Below are positions 46,001-56,200 of a DNA stretch of 64,000 nt, one piece after another; position 1 is the first letter of the stretch, and the number at the start of each line of letters is the position of its first letter. Origin of the DNA: Omphiscola glabra (taxonomy: Eukaryota > Mollusca > Gastropoda > Lymnaeidae); assembly GCA_964017045.1 (NCBI GenBank), contig OZ024810.1, forward strand, positions 18,471,204 to 18,535,203. Reading direction: 5' to 3'. The translations under genes and the position numbers were made by a program. The notes below the pieces were generated by a model that was not told where the DNA came from, did not search any database, and was given only the letters and a program-made list of their open reading frames with translations.

Positions 46001-46500
46001 TTTGATGACTGGTTAAATAGATGAGCAGCCTTCATTACCAGGGTATGGTTACTAAGTTGATTGATGACTGGTTAAATAGATGAGCAGCCTTCAATACCAG
46101 GGTATGGTTACTAAGTTGATTGATGACTAGTTAAATAGATGAGCAGCCTTCATTACCAGAGTACGGTTACTAAGTTGATTGATGGCTGGTTAAATAGATG
46201 AGCAGCCTTCATTACCAGGGTATGGTTACTAAGTTGATTGACTCGTTCACATGGCACAGCAGGCATGAGTTATCATTGAGTTCTTCTCTTTAGGTTGCAG
46301 TGAAAGCTCTTCCGTACAGAGAAACTTTTATAACCCAGCTGGCTGTCAAGGACACGGGCAAGATTGACCCACTTAGTCGTCAGTTCGAGCACGCCCTGCT
46401 CTCTGACATTGAGGTCTTCGTTCAACATTTAGACAGAGTTTTGGTTGTGATCAACAATTTTTACCTCAAGCATTCCTTAGACTCGTCTGAAACCGTTTGA
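37010..46500 (+). CDS. PLEKHA8: PLEKHA8 / FAPP2, PH and GLTP domain glycolipid transfer protein (complete, 12 exons, 560 aa)
   Basis: FAPP2 binds PI4P and Arf1 at the trans-Golgi and carries glucosylceramide. Exons: 37010-37049, 37836-37952, 38249-38407, 38543-38667, 38892-39065, 40110-40144, 40838-41254, 42745-42830, 43176-43234, 43768-43898, 45739-45871, 46294-46500; phases agree, 1683 nt, TGA stop. The N-terminus [20 protein letters not shown] is nearly that of human FAPP1/2 and keeps the PI4P-binding Lys7 and Arg18; PH domain 1 to about 95. A helical segment with [15 protein letters not shown] and [12 protein letters not shown] follows as in FAPP2, then a Ser/Pro-rich linker (about 190-330). 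GLTP domain about 345-560: the headgroup site Asp398, Asn402, Lys405 (MDFCGNIRK), Trp445 (LLWLKR) and His483 ([11 protein letters not shown]) are all present, so transfer activity is expected. Intron 11 opens with a minisatellite. Slightly longer than the 519-aa human protein, mainly in the linker. Confidence 0.95.
37559..37775 (-). repeat. R1 element (reverse) plus 27-bp tandem repeat
   Basis: 37559-37690 carries the ATGGCCGCCAT block and CCCTAACCTGAACCCTAAAT of family R1 in reverse. It is followed by about three copies of a unit GTCTCACCATGTCTCATAAC plus AACCAGG, ending 60 bp before PLEKHA8 exon 2. Confidence 0.75.
39444..39552 (+). other. Acidic exon-like frame in PLEKHA8 intron 5
   Basis: After an acceptor-like TTCATTATGACAG, a frame reads [19 protein letters not shown] and ends at TAG near 39552. 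The acidic, Ser-rich composition resembles the linker of vertebrate PLEKHA8, but the phase (one base finishing a codon) does not fit exon 5, which ends in phase 0. Possibly an alternative or relic exon. Confidence 0.25.
41335..41425. repeat. About 30-bp tandem repeat, 3 copies
   Basis: Unit CCAATAAATGCAACTGATAG in PLEKHA8 intron 7, about 90 bp after exon 7. Confidence 0.85.
41563..41735. mobile_element. PIF/Harbinger-like MITE with TTA target duplication
   Basis: 173 bp. Left end GGGTCGGTTCACACGGTCAA, right end complementary (ATCGTGTGAACCGACCC) with one mismatch over about 24 bp. Flanked on both sides by TTA (41560-41562 and 41736-41738). A 3-bp TTA/TAA duplication and G-rich ends are typical of PIF/Harbinger elements. 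No transposase inside. Confidence 0.75.
43351..43380 (+). other. GCCGAAA hairpin motif, copy 3 (degenerate)
   Basis: CTGTTGGAGGCCTTGAGCCG followed by AAATGC. Same layout as 18535-18562 but with several changes in the core. Confidence 0.3.
43525..43665. mobile_element. R3 family element in PLEKHA8 intron 9
   Basis: Starts GCAGACCTGTTTACCCTCAA; the right end AAGAGTAAGCAGGGCTG is a diverged inverted match. Internal AAAATCGTAC and TTCAATACATTATCTTAATA as in 25371-25525. Confidence 0.65.
44223..44338. mobile_element. R3 family element, diverged, in PLEKHA8 intron 10
   Basis: ACAGACCTGTTTATTCTTAT at the left, TACGAGATCAGGTT at the right, with GTACGATATATGATTTTGTG between. Same family as 25371-25525. 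Confidence 0.5.
45010..45075. mobile_element. hAT element end fragment
   Basis: GCAGAGGTGGGTACCCAGGG followed by GGCCCGCC and GTGGCCCGCCGG, typical of hAT (Charlie-like) termini. A complete partner end was not identified. Similar ends occur at 52522-52580 and, reversed, at 57236-57296. Confidence 0.45.
45190..45700 (+). repeat. Dispersed repeat of about 500 bp, copy B
   Basis: Second copy of the block at 28040-28590, same orientation, ending just before PLEKHA8 exon 11 with AACCAGGTCTGATGATAC. Contains an 18-base C run at 45412-45429. Confidence 0.65.
45872..46240 (+). repeat. 60-bp minisatellite starting at the PLEKHA8 exon 11 donor
   Basis: Intron 11 begins GTAAGTTTTTTAACATTGGC and then GTTGAATAGATGAGCAGCC. 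About six copies of the same order follow (ACTAAGTTGATTGATGACTG, GTTAAATAGATGAGCAGCC, TTCATTACCAGGGTATGGTT). The first unit is anchored at the splice donor itself. The array runs to within 55 bp of exon 12. Confidence 0.85.
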
Positions 46501-49500
46501 TCCATTTGAATTTGAAGAACATCACAAGTATGCATTTATTCATTTATTAATATTATGCATCCAAAATTGACAGTTCAAAATATCCTTTCAATATTTACTT
46601 ATATTGTGTGACTCCATTTTTTTTACCCTTGCTCATGATAGCTAAGTAGTGTGGTTGCTATTCGAATTTTGCCTTGGAATACTCTGTAAAGATAAATTTA
46701 AAAACATTCCAATTTATAATAATGTTTTGGTAAGTCCATTACTTTTTATTTCTTATTTAATTAATCAAATTTGAAACAAATATTTTCTGAAAACCCCCAG
46801 CTTGAAGAACAAAAGATTTAAAGACATTCCAGCCATCATGAGAGGAAGCTGCAGATCCGTGCAATCTTTTTGATGTGCAATGTCCCATCGTTCCCCTGTA
46901 AGTTTGGACAGATCAGCACCAGCAGGAGTGGTCCATCTCAACACAGAGGGGAAGCTCTGTAGGTGACAAGGGTAATTTTATTCACCTTAGCTAATCTCTG
47001 AACAAAACATGTCCAACAACCTTATAATACAATAGTGAAAAGTTAGAAAAGCTGAGGAATGTTCATAAATTAATTTGGTTTGCATTTATCTAATTTCAAA
47101 ATAAAAATTTGACTCTCATAGTGCAATCAATCATTCTGCACGGTTAAACTAATTTGTTTTGTTGGGTAAGTTTTCAAAAAACAAAATGATGGTCATCAGA
47201 GCACTAGATATTATTAGCTTACAACAGAAACAAAGTAAAATACACTTGAAGAATGTCTATTTATTTTTATTCCACTTTCTATGCCCTTATTTTGTCGGCT
47301 GTTACTGTGACTGTATTTTGTCAACTGTTGCCCTTTTTCAAATAAATGTAGGTATATTGTTGATATATTTTTTTTTGCAGGCAATTTTTAATTTTTTTTT
47401 CTTGAAACTTAAATCTTAAAACAAGAAAATAATTATTAATGTAATTCAATGCAATAATATGTCAAGGGTTTTAGAATAAATAAAATGAAAGAAATGGTCT
47501 AGTATCATTCAACAACCTTATATATCTGTCCTAAGTTTGTATGCTGTCTGCATTTTTAATGAATCGAGTTTGTAATTGTTTTTCTATTTCAAATAGATTT
47601 AGAGAGTAGTTTACTAGTTTTTTAAAAAAAATTGAGCTTTGTGATCTTGGACAGTACTTTAAAATGTCTATCTAAACGAATGATTTTTTGTGTCATGACT
47701 GTATCAAATTGACTTTACAGTTGATCAATTGAAACATGTTCAGGAAAGAATGAATCGTTATGTTTATTTGATAACTATGCATTAAGATGAAAATTAGTTA
47801 TTGTTTTTATGGGTAAAACCCATTTTTCTTTAATTATATCTTCATTTAGTTTTATAAATGAAGACAATTTGTTAAAATGGGATGAAAGTTTGTTGGGAAA
47901 AAAATATGCACATATGTTAAGGTACGGTCACTTGGTACAGGAATTCTCAATTTGCTTCAGAGTATCAATTGGTTGTAATGGGACTGTGTTGACTCGGTCC
48001 TCCGTCAAAGTTATTTGTAATCGATATTTGTAATTTAAGTTTTCATAAATTTATTTGTACATGCCTTTTTAAAAATAGCTTCATGCAGTCCTCATTAATT
48101 ATGGTCCCAAGGATCAGAGATCCTGATGTCTTGCGCATTCATTTTATATACATCAGCAAACATTTGAGAGACATAATCCACTATTGTACAACACAAGAGT
48201 TGTATTATTTAGTTGGTGTTCGTGCCTGCATGTAGTAATCAGTCACATATCTTTATTCAGAGGTAAACCTAGGACACTTACAATCTAGGACACTTACAAT
48301 TTCAGAACCATTTGGAGTGTTTTGATGCCCTCATAGAGAAGATTTTTTATTACAGCTACAGAGTCATTAAAATAATGTCCAACACCAGTTTTAACTCTAG
48401 TTTTGTATCAAATTTGTGTTTTTATTAAGATTTATAATAGACCGACCAATGACGTTTGAAGATAAATTGGTCAAACTCATTAGCCATCCAGTATCTACAG
48501 CCAACAAGCTATCCTCGGTTCTGACCCTTAATCACTCACCTACTTCACCACTACACTACTGCCCCACTTCCCTACTGCCCCACTCATCTTCTGCCAAACT
48601 CGCCTACTTCACCACTACCCTACTGCCCCACTCACCTACTGCCTGACTATCCTATGACCGACTTTAAATTTATTTATACTTCTGTCAATCCAAAAACGAT
48701 ATGATCATTGCATCTAAAATTAAACCATTTTCGGGGATTAGTTTGCCATCATTCTGACTGTAATCATGATTTATAGGTAGTCTGATGTCACATGAGATGT
48801 CATTGTCATCTCCTTAACTATTGACCAAAAGACTGTATAAAGACTGAAAGTTTGCCATTTTATTGTGTGTGATACAGGACTAAAAGTATTTTTATATCCC
48901 ACGAGCCAAGGTTACATATCAGCTGCAACAATTTCATGTGCCTCTTCACAAACAGATATAATACAGAGCAATATATTTTAATGATATTTCTTCTTGTATT
49001 TGCCCAAAATTTTGAACATTGCCATTGCTCAATTGATCAGTTGTCAAGTTGATATACTGTGCGAACAGGAGATTAGTGGTGGAAAGTGCTAAGCCAGTCT
49101 GGCAAGTTGGCTCGTGCTTCCGTAATGTGGACATCTCTTTATAAATTTTTGTTATTAAAAATGTAAAATCCGAAAAAATGCAAATATTTTTTTTAAAATT
49201 ATTTTTTGGTTGAATTGCTATTGAATAACCATTGTGTAGTCCTAAACTTTGTCAATTAAAATAGTTAACTTTTCCCATTGTATTATATTGGTAGCGTGGT
49301 TAATAAAATGTGTGAAATAGCAACTTGGGGTTTTATAAACTTTATCAATATGAGGACATGAAATTGTTGTGCTTATTTCCCTGTTTTTTAAATTAAAAAA
49401 TACTTTATTAAAAACAATTTTTATGATTTTTTTTAAATTGAACATTATTTGAGAGTGTAAAGATTCTTTGCAGACTCCCTAAATTGAGTACATTCTTCTC

Positions 49501-52500
49501 TATTTCAAAGAATCGATCGCTCAGTGATATAAACTATTGTGTATATAATTATGAGACAATTAATCATAATGACGTCACTACTTAAGAATAGAACCAATTA
49601 TATGTGTGCATTACATGTTTAAGTTTTGTTTATGAAGTAATCTGTAACCATACTTAGTGAAGTAAAATTAATGACACTAAACTATATGTTGACCAGCCAC
49701 AGGTGTGTTGTATGTAGTGTTAAATATTTCATGGTGCTGCACCACTTGAAAGCTGCTTTCATTAGAGGATTTATTTTGGGGGGGGGGGGGGGGGGGCGCA
49801 GGTTTAGTACCTAGGCATCATTTGCTGACCACCATTAAAACTTGAAAATCAGTAATGTTAAATGCTACCTGCGATTTTGTGTCATTAAAAAAGTTTGATC
49901 CATGCCTTAAGAAAATCCCTTGTAGTTCATGTTTCAAGATCAAATTAATGAAGAATAACAAGCAAAACTTCAAGAATTGTAATAGTGTCAACAATGTAAA
50001 CAATTTGACACTAGAGTCCACAAAATATTGAACATTTTTTTTTTAACATAAAGTAAAATCAAATGTTCAACATTCAGTGATATAAATTTGGTTACAAATT
50101 AAATATCTTGTAATGTTTATTGTAACAAAATGCACCTGTTGAACAACTTAATCTTCAGTTTATTTTTCTACCAGTTGCGGATATTTTAAATCATGTTTAC
50201 AAATACTTATGATTCCAGTTCTGACATAATTTCTTGTGGGGATTAATAATATTATTAATATAAAAAAAAAAGAATTTGTTGATTTTATAAACTGAAAGAT
50301 GACAAGACTAAATGAAATGTGTACACTATTTATTCTTATGATGTAAAGATTTGCATGACTGACACTATGGAGTAGAGGAATGAACCCATGTGGTATTTTT
50401 TTGCTTCTTTGAAATGAAATGGTTTATTATTTACATGACAGTATTTTGGGGGAAGTATTCCTGGTCTGATCATTTGGTCAGTTTTTTTTTTCTTTGAATG
50501 GCAAATAGTATGTAGACCTGACAGTTTGGTTCACCTTTTACTTTGAATACTTTGTGTTGATCAGATCTGACACATGAACTGCCTCATTTATTTATAGTGT
50601 ATTAGTTTAGAACTTTTCCCGTTGTTATTATATATTCTAATAATTGAAGTTTATTATTTTTTAAAAAAATAATGCTTTAATGTGGGGAAAATTTTGTGGG
50701 AAAATTTAGAAATCAAATGAATTGTTCAAATTAAGTTTGAAAATGTGTGAGCCACTTATGTGGTTAGTGTGAGCCACTAATGTGTGCATGTATAAACAAA
50801 CGTCTAAAAGGGAATTATTACTTTGTTATAATTGAATGAGATAGAAATTTCAAGTACCTCTTGCAGACATAAGAGTTGTGAATATTAGTATTGTCATCTG
50901 TCTGGCTGGTATAACATAGTAACATACTGCATAAAATGCGATTTTGATATGTGCATCTTAAAATAAATTCTATGCGCTTTGAAAAAATATAAAATAGTGA
51001 AATATCGACACAAATATTGTATTTTAAATAAATTCTGAAAATTGCATTAATGAAAAGAATTATTGGGATTATTTGTTCAGCTTTATATTTGTAACTTAAT
51101 CATTTTTTTTGTCCTCAGAGCTTTAATCAACAGGAAGTAAAATTATTAATTTATTATGGGTTTGACTTTGTGTCAGAAAATATTGGGATATAAATTGGGT
51201 CTTTTGCATGCCTGGAGGTGGCTACGAAACAAGGTTCTGGACCTGCCGACCACCTTGGGCAACCACTGGCCGGCGTTTGTCATTGATGCTTCTCCTCATC
51301 TCCCATTAAGCAAATCACTCTTAAGTACAGATAAAAAACACGTGAAGCTCTTTACTTGCGATAGGTCAAAGTGAAGAGGATCTGAAAAAAGTACTGGGTG
51401 TTGAACAGGCCATGATGATGACTCAGTATTTTTGTGTGTTAATCACAAGGCATGTACTTAAGTAATTTTAATTCTTGATTAAGGGGATCAAATAGTGTTG
51501 TGTTGAAATGCCTGGGTATGATCATTTGAAATGAACTTGTGTTTCTGTCCTTGTAATATATGTACAATTTAATGAACATCATTTAACAGTTTGAACAGAT
51601 TTAAAAAAAAATAAAAAAATGTGTGTTATTTAAATTATATGTTTGTATGTAGATGTGTTCCCTGGATATGTCTGAACACATCTCACATTTTTAATGTATG
51701 ATCTGATGTATCTGTGACTGTGGTTAAATATGCATGTGAAAATATTTTTTTAATTCTAAGAGGGAATTTTCATACAGAACGATTTTATTTCAAGCAAATC
51801 TGTTGGTTTAATTAAATTAATGGAACACACAACTTTTCATGTTTTTTTTTTGTGTGTTTTGATTCTGATTCTTGCTTTCTGCAAGTTATTATTAACGAGG
51901 ATCATGTAATGATGGTTTTGTCTTAATTCATTAAGTATACATAGTGCTATATAGTTTAAATTAACCATTTTGACAAAGCTTATAAGGAATTTTAATAAGA
52001 AACCAAGTCAGGTTTTCTTCTTGGAACTCATTTCCATGAGAACAATTTTGTATTTCAATCAAGTGGCCACTGCAGATGTATAAAAATATCAGTAGTTCTA
52101 TAATCAACCATTTGTAATTTCTTGATGCTGCTTCCAGTTAATTCGGTGCAGCTTCTGTTAAGTTGAAAATCATATGGTGGTGTGTGTGTTGGTTCAAATA
52201 GCATGGCCGAGTTACATGTCACCCAAAGATGCTGTTTCGGGACAAAAGATTTCAGAGAAGCACTACGTCACCAACACACAATGTTTCCACAAGAGTTTTT
52301 ATTGCAATAACTGCTTTTTGCAATATTATTACATTCTTTCAGTCAAAATCATTACACCTGTCATCCAATGACCTCACACACTACCCGACTACATGACCTC
52401 TTGAAAGGAATTTTTTTAATAACTGACTCAAAAATTTAGATCAAGGGTTCTAACTTTGCGCCTGCTACCAAGAGTTTGAGAACCCCATGACATGCATGGA

Positions 52501-52520
52501 GTATTGAAATTAACAAAATA
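46501..52520. other. Long AT-rich gap: PLEKHA8 3' UTR and intergenic DNA
   Basis: AATAAA at 47341 could end the PLEKHA8 transcript. I found no exon chain in this stretch. Small items: a CACTACCCTACTGCCCCACT-type low-complexity repeat at 48535-48650, a G run at 49778-49796, and many T/A homopolymers. Confidence 0.5.
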
Positions 52521-52521
52521 G

Positions 52522-52960
52522 AGCAGGGGTCACCAAACTACGGCCCGCTGGCCGGATCCAGCCAGCGAGGCCAGTTCATCCGGCCACTTCCGGATTATCC
52601 CGCAATTCCGGATTCTTTAGTTTTTATTTTCTCTTACTCTGGATTCGCTAGTTCATTTCATTCAGATACGGATTCTGAGTTTTAAAAAGAAATAATTGTG
52701 TAAGAACGCGCAAAAGCCTATTCAGCAAGAGCGGGTGCGCTATAAATAGATCAGGTACTGCGACATCTTGCTTTTGTTTGCAAGCCCCTTGCTTTCGTTT
52801 GCAATTGTTGCACAAGAAATTATTTCTGTATGTATGAATTTTATGAGCTTCATTAAGTTTCAGGGTTTGAAAAATTTGTAAATAAAATTTCAGGTTTCAA
52901 GAAATTTTTTAAAAGAGATTTCATCAGGGTTCACGGCTTTCAGTGGGTGGCACCCCTGAT
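52522..52960. mobile_element. Possible hAT-type element
   Basis: Starts CAGGGGTCACCAAACTACGG then CCCGCTGGCCGGATCCAGCC, characteristic of hAT termini, and GTGGCACCCCTG near 52960 is a partial inverted match (CAGGGGT). No matching 8-bp flanks, so the right boundary is uncertain. Confidence 0.45.
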
Positions 52961-53299
52961 TAACACTGTCTATATAGGTATGAACAATGTTGGTAGTAAA
53001 TTTATTCACAATTTGTGCACATATTTCTTCTAATGCAAGATTTTAAAACATACAAAACCAGTCACTTTTTAAGTCTAGAGGAAAGTCAATGTTATCAATG
53101 GTACTAAGACCTTGTCTGTAGTTTTCCTGGTCGGGAGATGGCCAGTATTTGTTTGTAGCTTCCTCTGTTCTTTTTATTATGTCGCTTCGTTCTTACTTCA
53201 GTAAGAGTTTTCAACCCCCGTCATTCTTGTTATCCTTTGTCAGTCAAAACCATGTGATGAATTGAAACTGTCCATCACTTGTTTGGATCTCCCCTTGTT

Positions 53300-56200
53300 C
53301 TACAGAACTTTGCTCTTATTAAACCCAACAGTTGACTGTGCTTTCTTCTTGTTCATTATATTGAGCAGCAGTTCTTGGAACATCTCACTAATGCCTTCTC
53401 CTGTAAGTGCAGATGTTTCAAAATATCTAAAAAATAAAAAAAAAATTTAAATAGGTCAGCTTGTTTTGTTTTTACATTTCCTGACTTATTTACAACTCCT
53501 ATTGTTGTGCCCCATACAAATTAAGTGTTAGTTTTGTTGAGACTTAATAACTTAAACATGCACAGTAACATAATCACAATTCACCGAAGAACATGACAAA
53601 GTTTACCCGCATTTGTTGTTGTGAGCAAATTTCTTTCCATCCACCAGTGTTATTGCCCTTTTCTGCTGCAAGTCTATCTATGAGAGATAATAAAATATGT
53701 TCTCATAATACCAAGTTCCCCTCAAACATCATATAAATAAACTGTAAGCATTGTACAAGATAGACCAAAATATTTCAGAGAGTTACATGTTCAGTCTTGC
53801 ATTTCAAGCTACTTTGTTCTCCATTGCAGCTTATTTAAATCAATGGTTGCCAACCTACGGTCCTTCAAGTACTTGAATGTAGCAATGAATGGTTGCCAAC
53901 CTATGGTCCTTCAAGTACTTGAATGTAGCAATGAATGGTTGCCAACCTATGGTCCTTCAAGTACTTGAATGTAGCAATGAATGGTTGCCAACCTATGGTC
54001 CTTCAAGTACTTGAATGTAGCAATGAATGGTTGCCAACCTATGGTCCTTCAAGTACTTGAATGTAGCAATGAATGGTTGCCAACCTATGGTCCTTCAAGT
54101 ACTTGAATGTAGCAATGAATGGTTGCCAACCTATGGTCCTTCAAGTACTTGAATGTAGAAAATTATAGAGGCTGAACTCTTAAATACTTAAATCAACACA
54201 TTGCTGGCCTTTTATGCATGGTCTGTTTAATATGGTTCTATCATACAAAAAGTTGGAGACCTCTGGCTGGTGTTGCTTGTATTAAAGCATCATATTATGA
54301 AACCTGGACACATGGAAAGAATTGGATCGAGCTTCGTGGCATTCCACCTTATGCAAAGGCGTCATAAAGATGAAACCAATAGATCAGCTGCTGGAGAGAA
54401 CAAAAGACAAGCCGGGGTTAACTCTGCACCGGGAGGTGTCACACCATCCCTTGCACTTACTGCACAAGAATACTTTGTACCAGGATCATTCTTATCAGCT
54501 ATCTGCCATCCTTAGACAGAAGCAACCCCAATGTGAATCCGATGATTAAAATGGTCTTGATTGATTTCGACAGATGAACTAACAAATTATTGAATTACAG
54601 ATAAATCAACAATATCTTGCATAATCAATGCTCTGCCATCACTCAGGTTTCACCCATGGTGCATCCATTCTCAAGGTCCATTTCACAAAATTTTACAGCT
54701 ATCTATTTCAAGTAAAGAAGTTAATATTGATTTCTTAATAAAAATTTAATGATAAAAATATTTTATCTCCCCACAAAAAATGTTACTGGTATTTTAAATT
54801 AATTTACAGTGAAATACCTTTCATAGTTACCTGACATTTTAAGATTCATTTTTCGATTGTAAACTTTAATTGCTGGTGCTTGTAAAAAAATTTAATTTCC
54901 ATACAAAAATGAAAACTAAAAAAATGCATGAATGAAAGATAAATGATGTAAGGCTTATATAAGCAGACCTGTTTGCTCTTACGATTTTGGCGTACAATGT
55001 ACAATTTTGAGGTGTAGACGTTATATATTATATATACTGTATGTTTATTTTTTTTTTACTATTAAGATAATGTATTGAACGATTTTGTATTGATATTGAA
55101 CGATTTTGTATTGATATTGTACGATTTTAAGAGTTTGAGGGTAAACAAGTCTGTACAAGTCTGAATAATAATTTCATTTAAAACTGGTACCTCAAGAAAT
55201 TTATTATTGAACAAGATTATAATAAGATCACTAAAATCTAGAAAAGAGCTATAAAAAAGTCTCTACAATTGTTATCCATATGATCAAGAAGAGGACTTTG
55301 ACAATGCAGATAAGTTTTTGATTTTATGAAACAACACTTTGATTCTTTCGTTTGTTGTTGTTACCTTGTTTCCGACTATAAAAATCACGGGCCTTGTGGT
55401 TGAGTATTTTGATATTTCCTTCAGCCAGTAGTCTAAAGATTCAAAGGATGCACTGTTGGTGACATCATAGACAATAAAGATGCCATCTGTCTTTGGGTAA
55501 AGTTCATTTCTCACTTCAAAATACTCTGAACTGCCAGACAAGTCCCAGAGGTGAACTCTCACTGTCATAATCAAGGCGCATTGTAATTATACATTGTTTC
55601 ATGCAAGTCCAAATTTCATATAATAAAAAGGCTACTATTTTTTTTTTACCTTAAGTTTTAAAATAGAGTCTGAATTATTTTTAGAATAATAAATTTAAAA
55701 TACTTCGAGATTATACATTACAAATAAATTTTACATTTGAATTAAAAACCATAGTGCAATTTTAACTCAGTTTTTTTTAAAGTTTAGCAGCAGACATGTT
55801 ATGATTGTACTATTTTATAAAGCTGGAGGGGGTTGCAACCAATTCATCATGTGACACTGTGTTTAGTCTTCTTGATTGATGTAGTCTAGAAATACAAGCA
55901 CTTCTAAAAATCAATTTCCTGGATATATTCTTAGAATTTTCTACAACAACTTTATAAGCTTTATTTGAGGGAATGAATCTAAAATTTAAAATTTAATAGC
56001 TGTGGCTATGTGAATGAGAAATGGGGTAAGTCTATCAAACTATAATTAGTTTTGATTGCAAGAGACAAAATTAATACATTATTATACTAGAATTGGGTAC
56101 AATGAAATAAGAGTGAGGATGAATCCTTGCGTAAGGAGATGGAGAAAATAAAATACATGTGATATTATTTATTAAAAACTTACAGTCAATTCCATTGAGA

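Noticed and set aside
48416..48646. 76-codon frame
   Set aside because: Second half is a CACTACTGCCC low-complexity repeat; no splice support.
51156..51374. 72-codon frame after a CCTCAG acceptor-like site
   Set aside because: No recognised family and no partner exons; kept out of the gene list.
52000..53299. Missing DnaJ domain of the RJL gene
   Set aside because: Looked on the minus strand for an HPD-type motif and found none, and an in-frame TAG ends the last exon.
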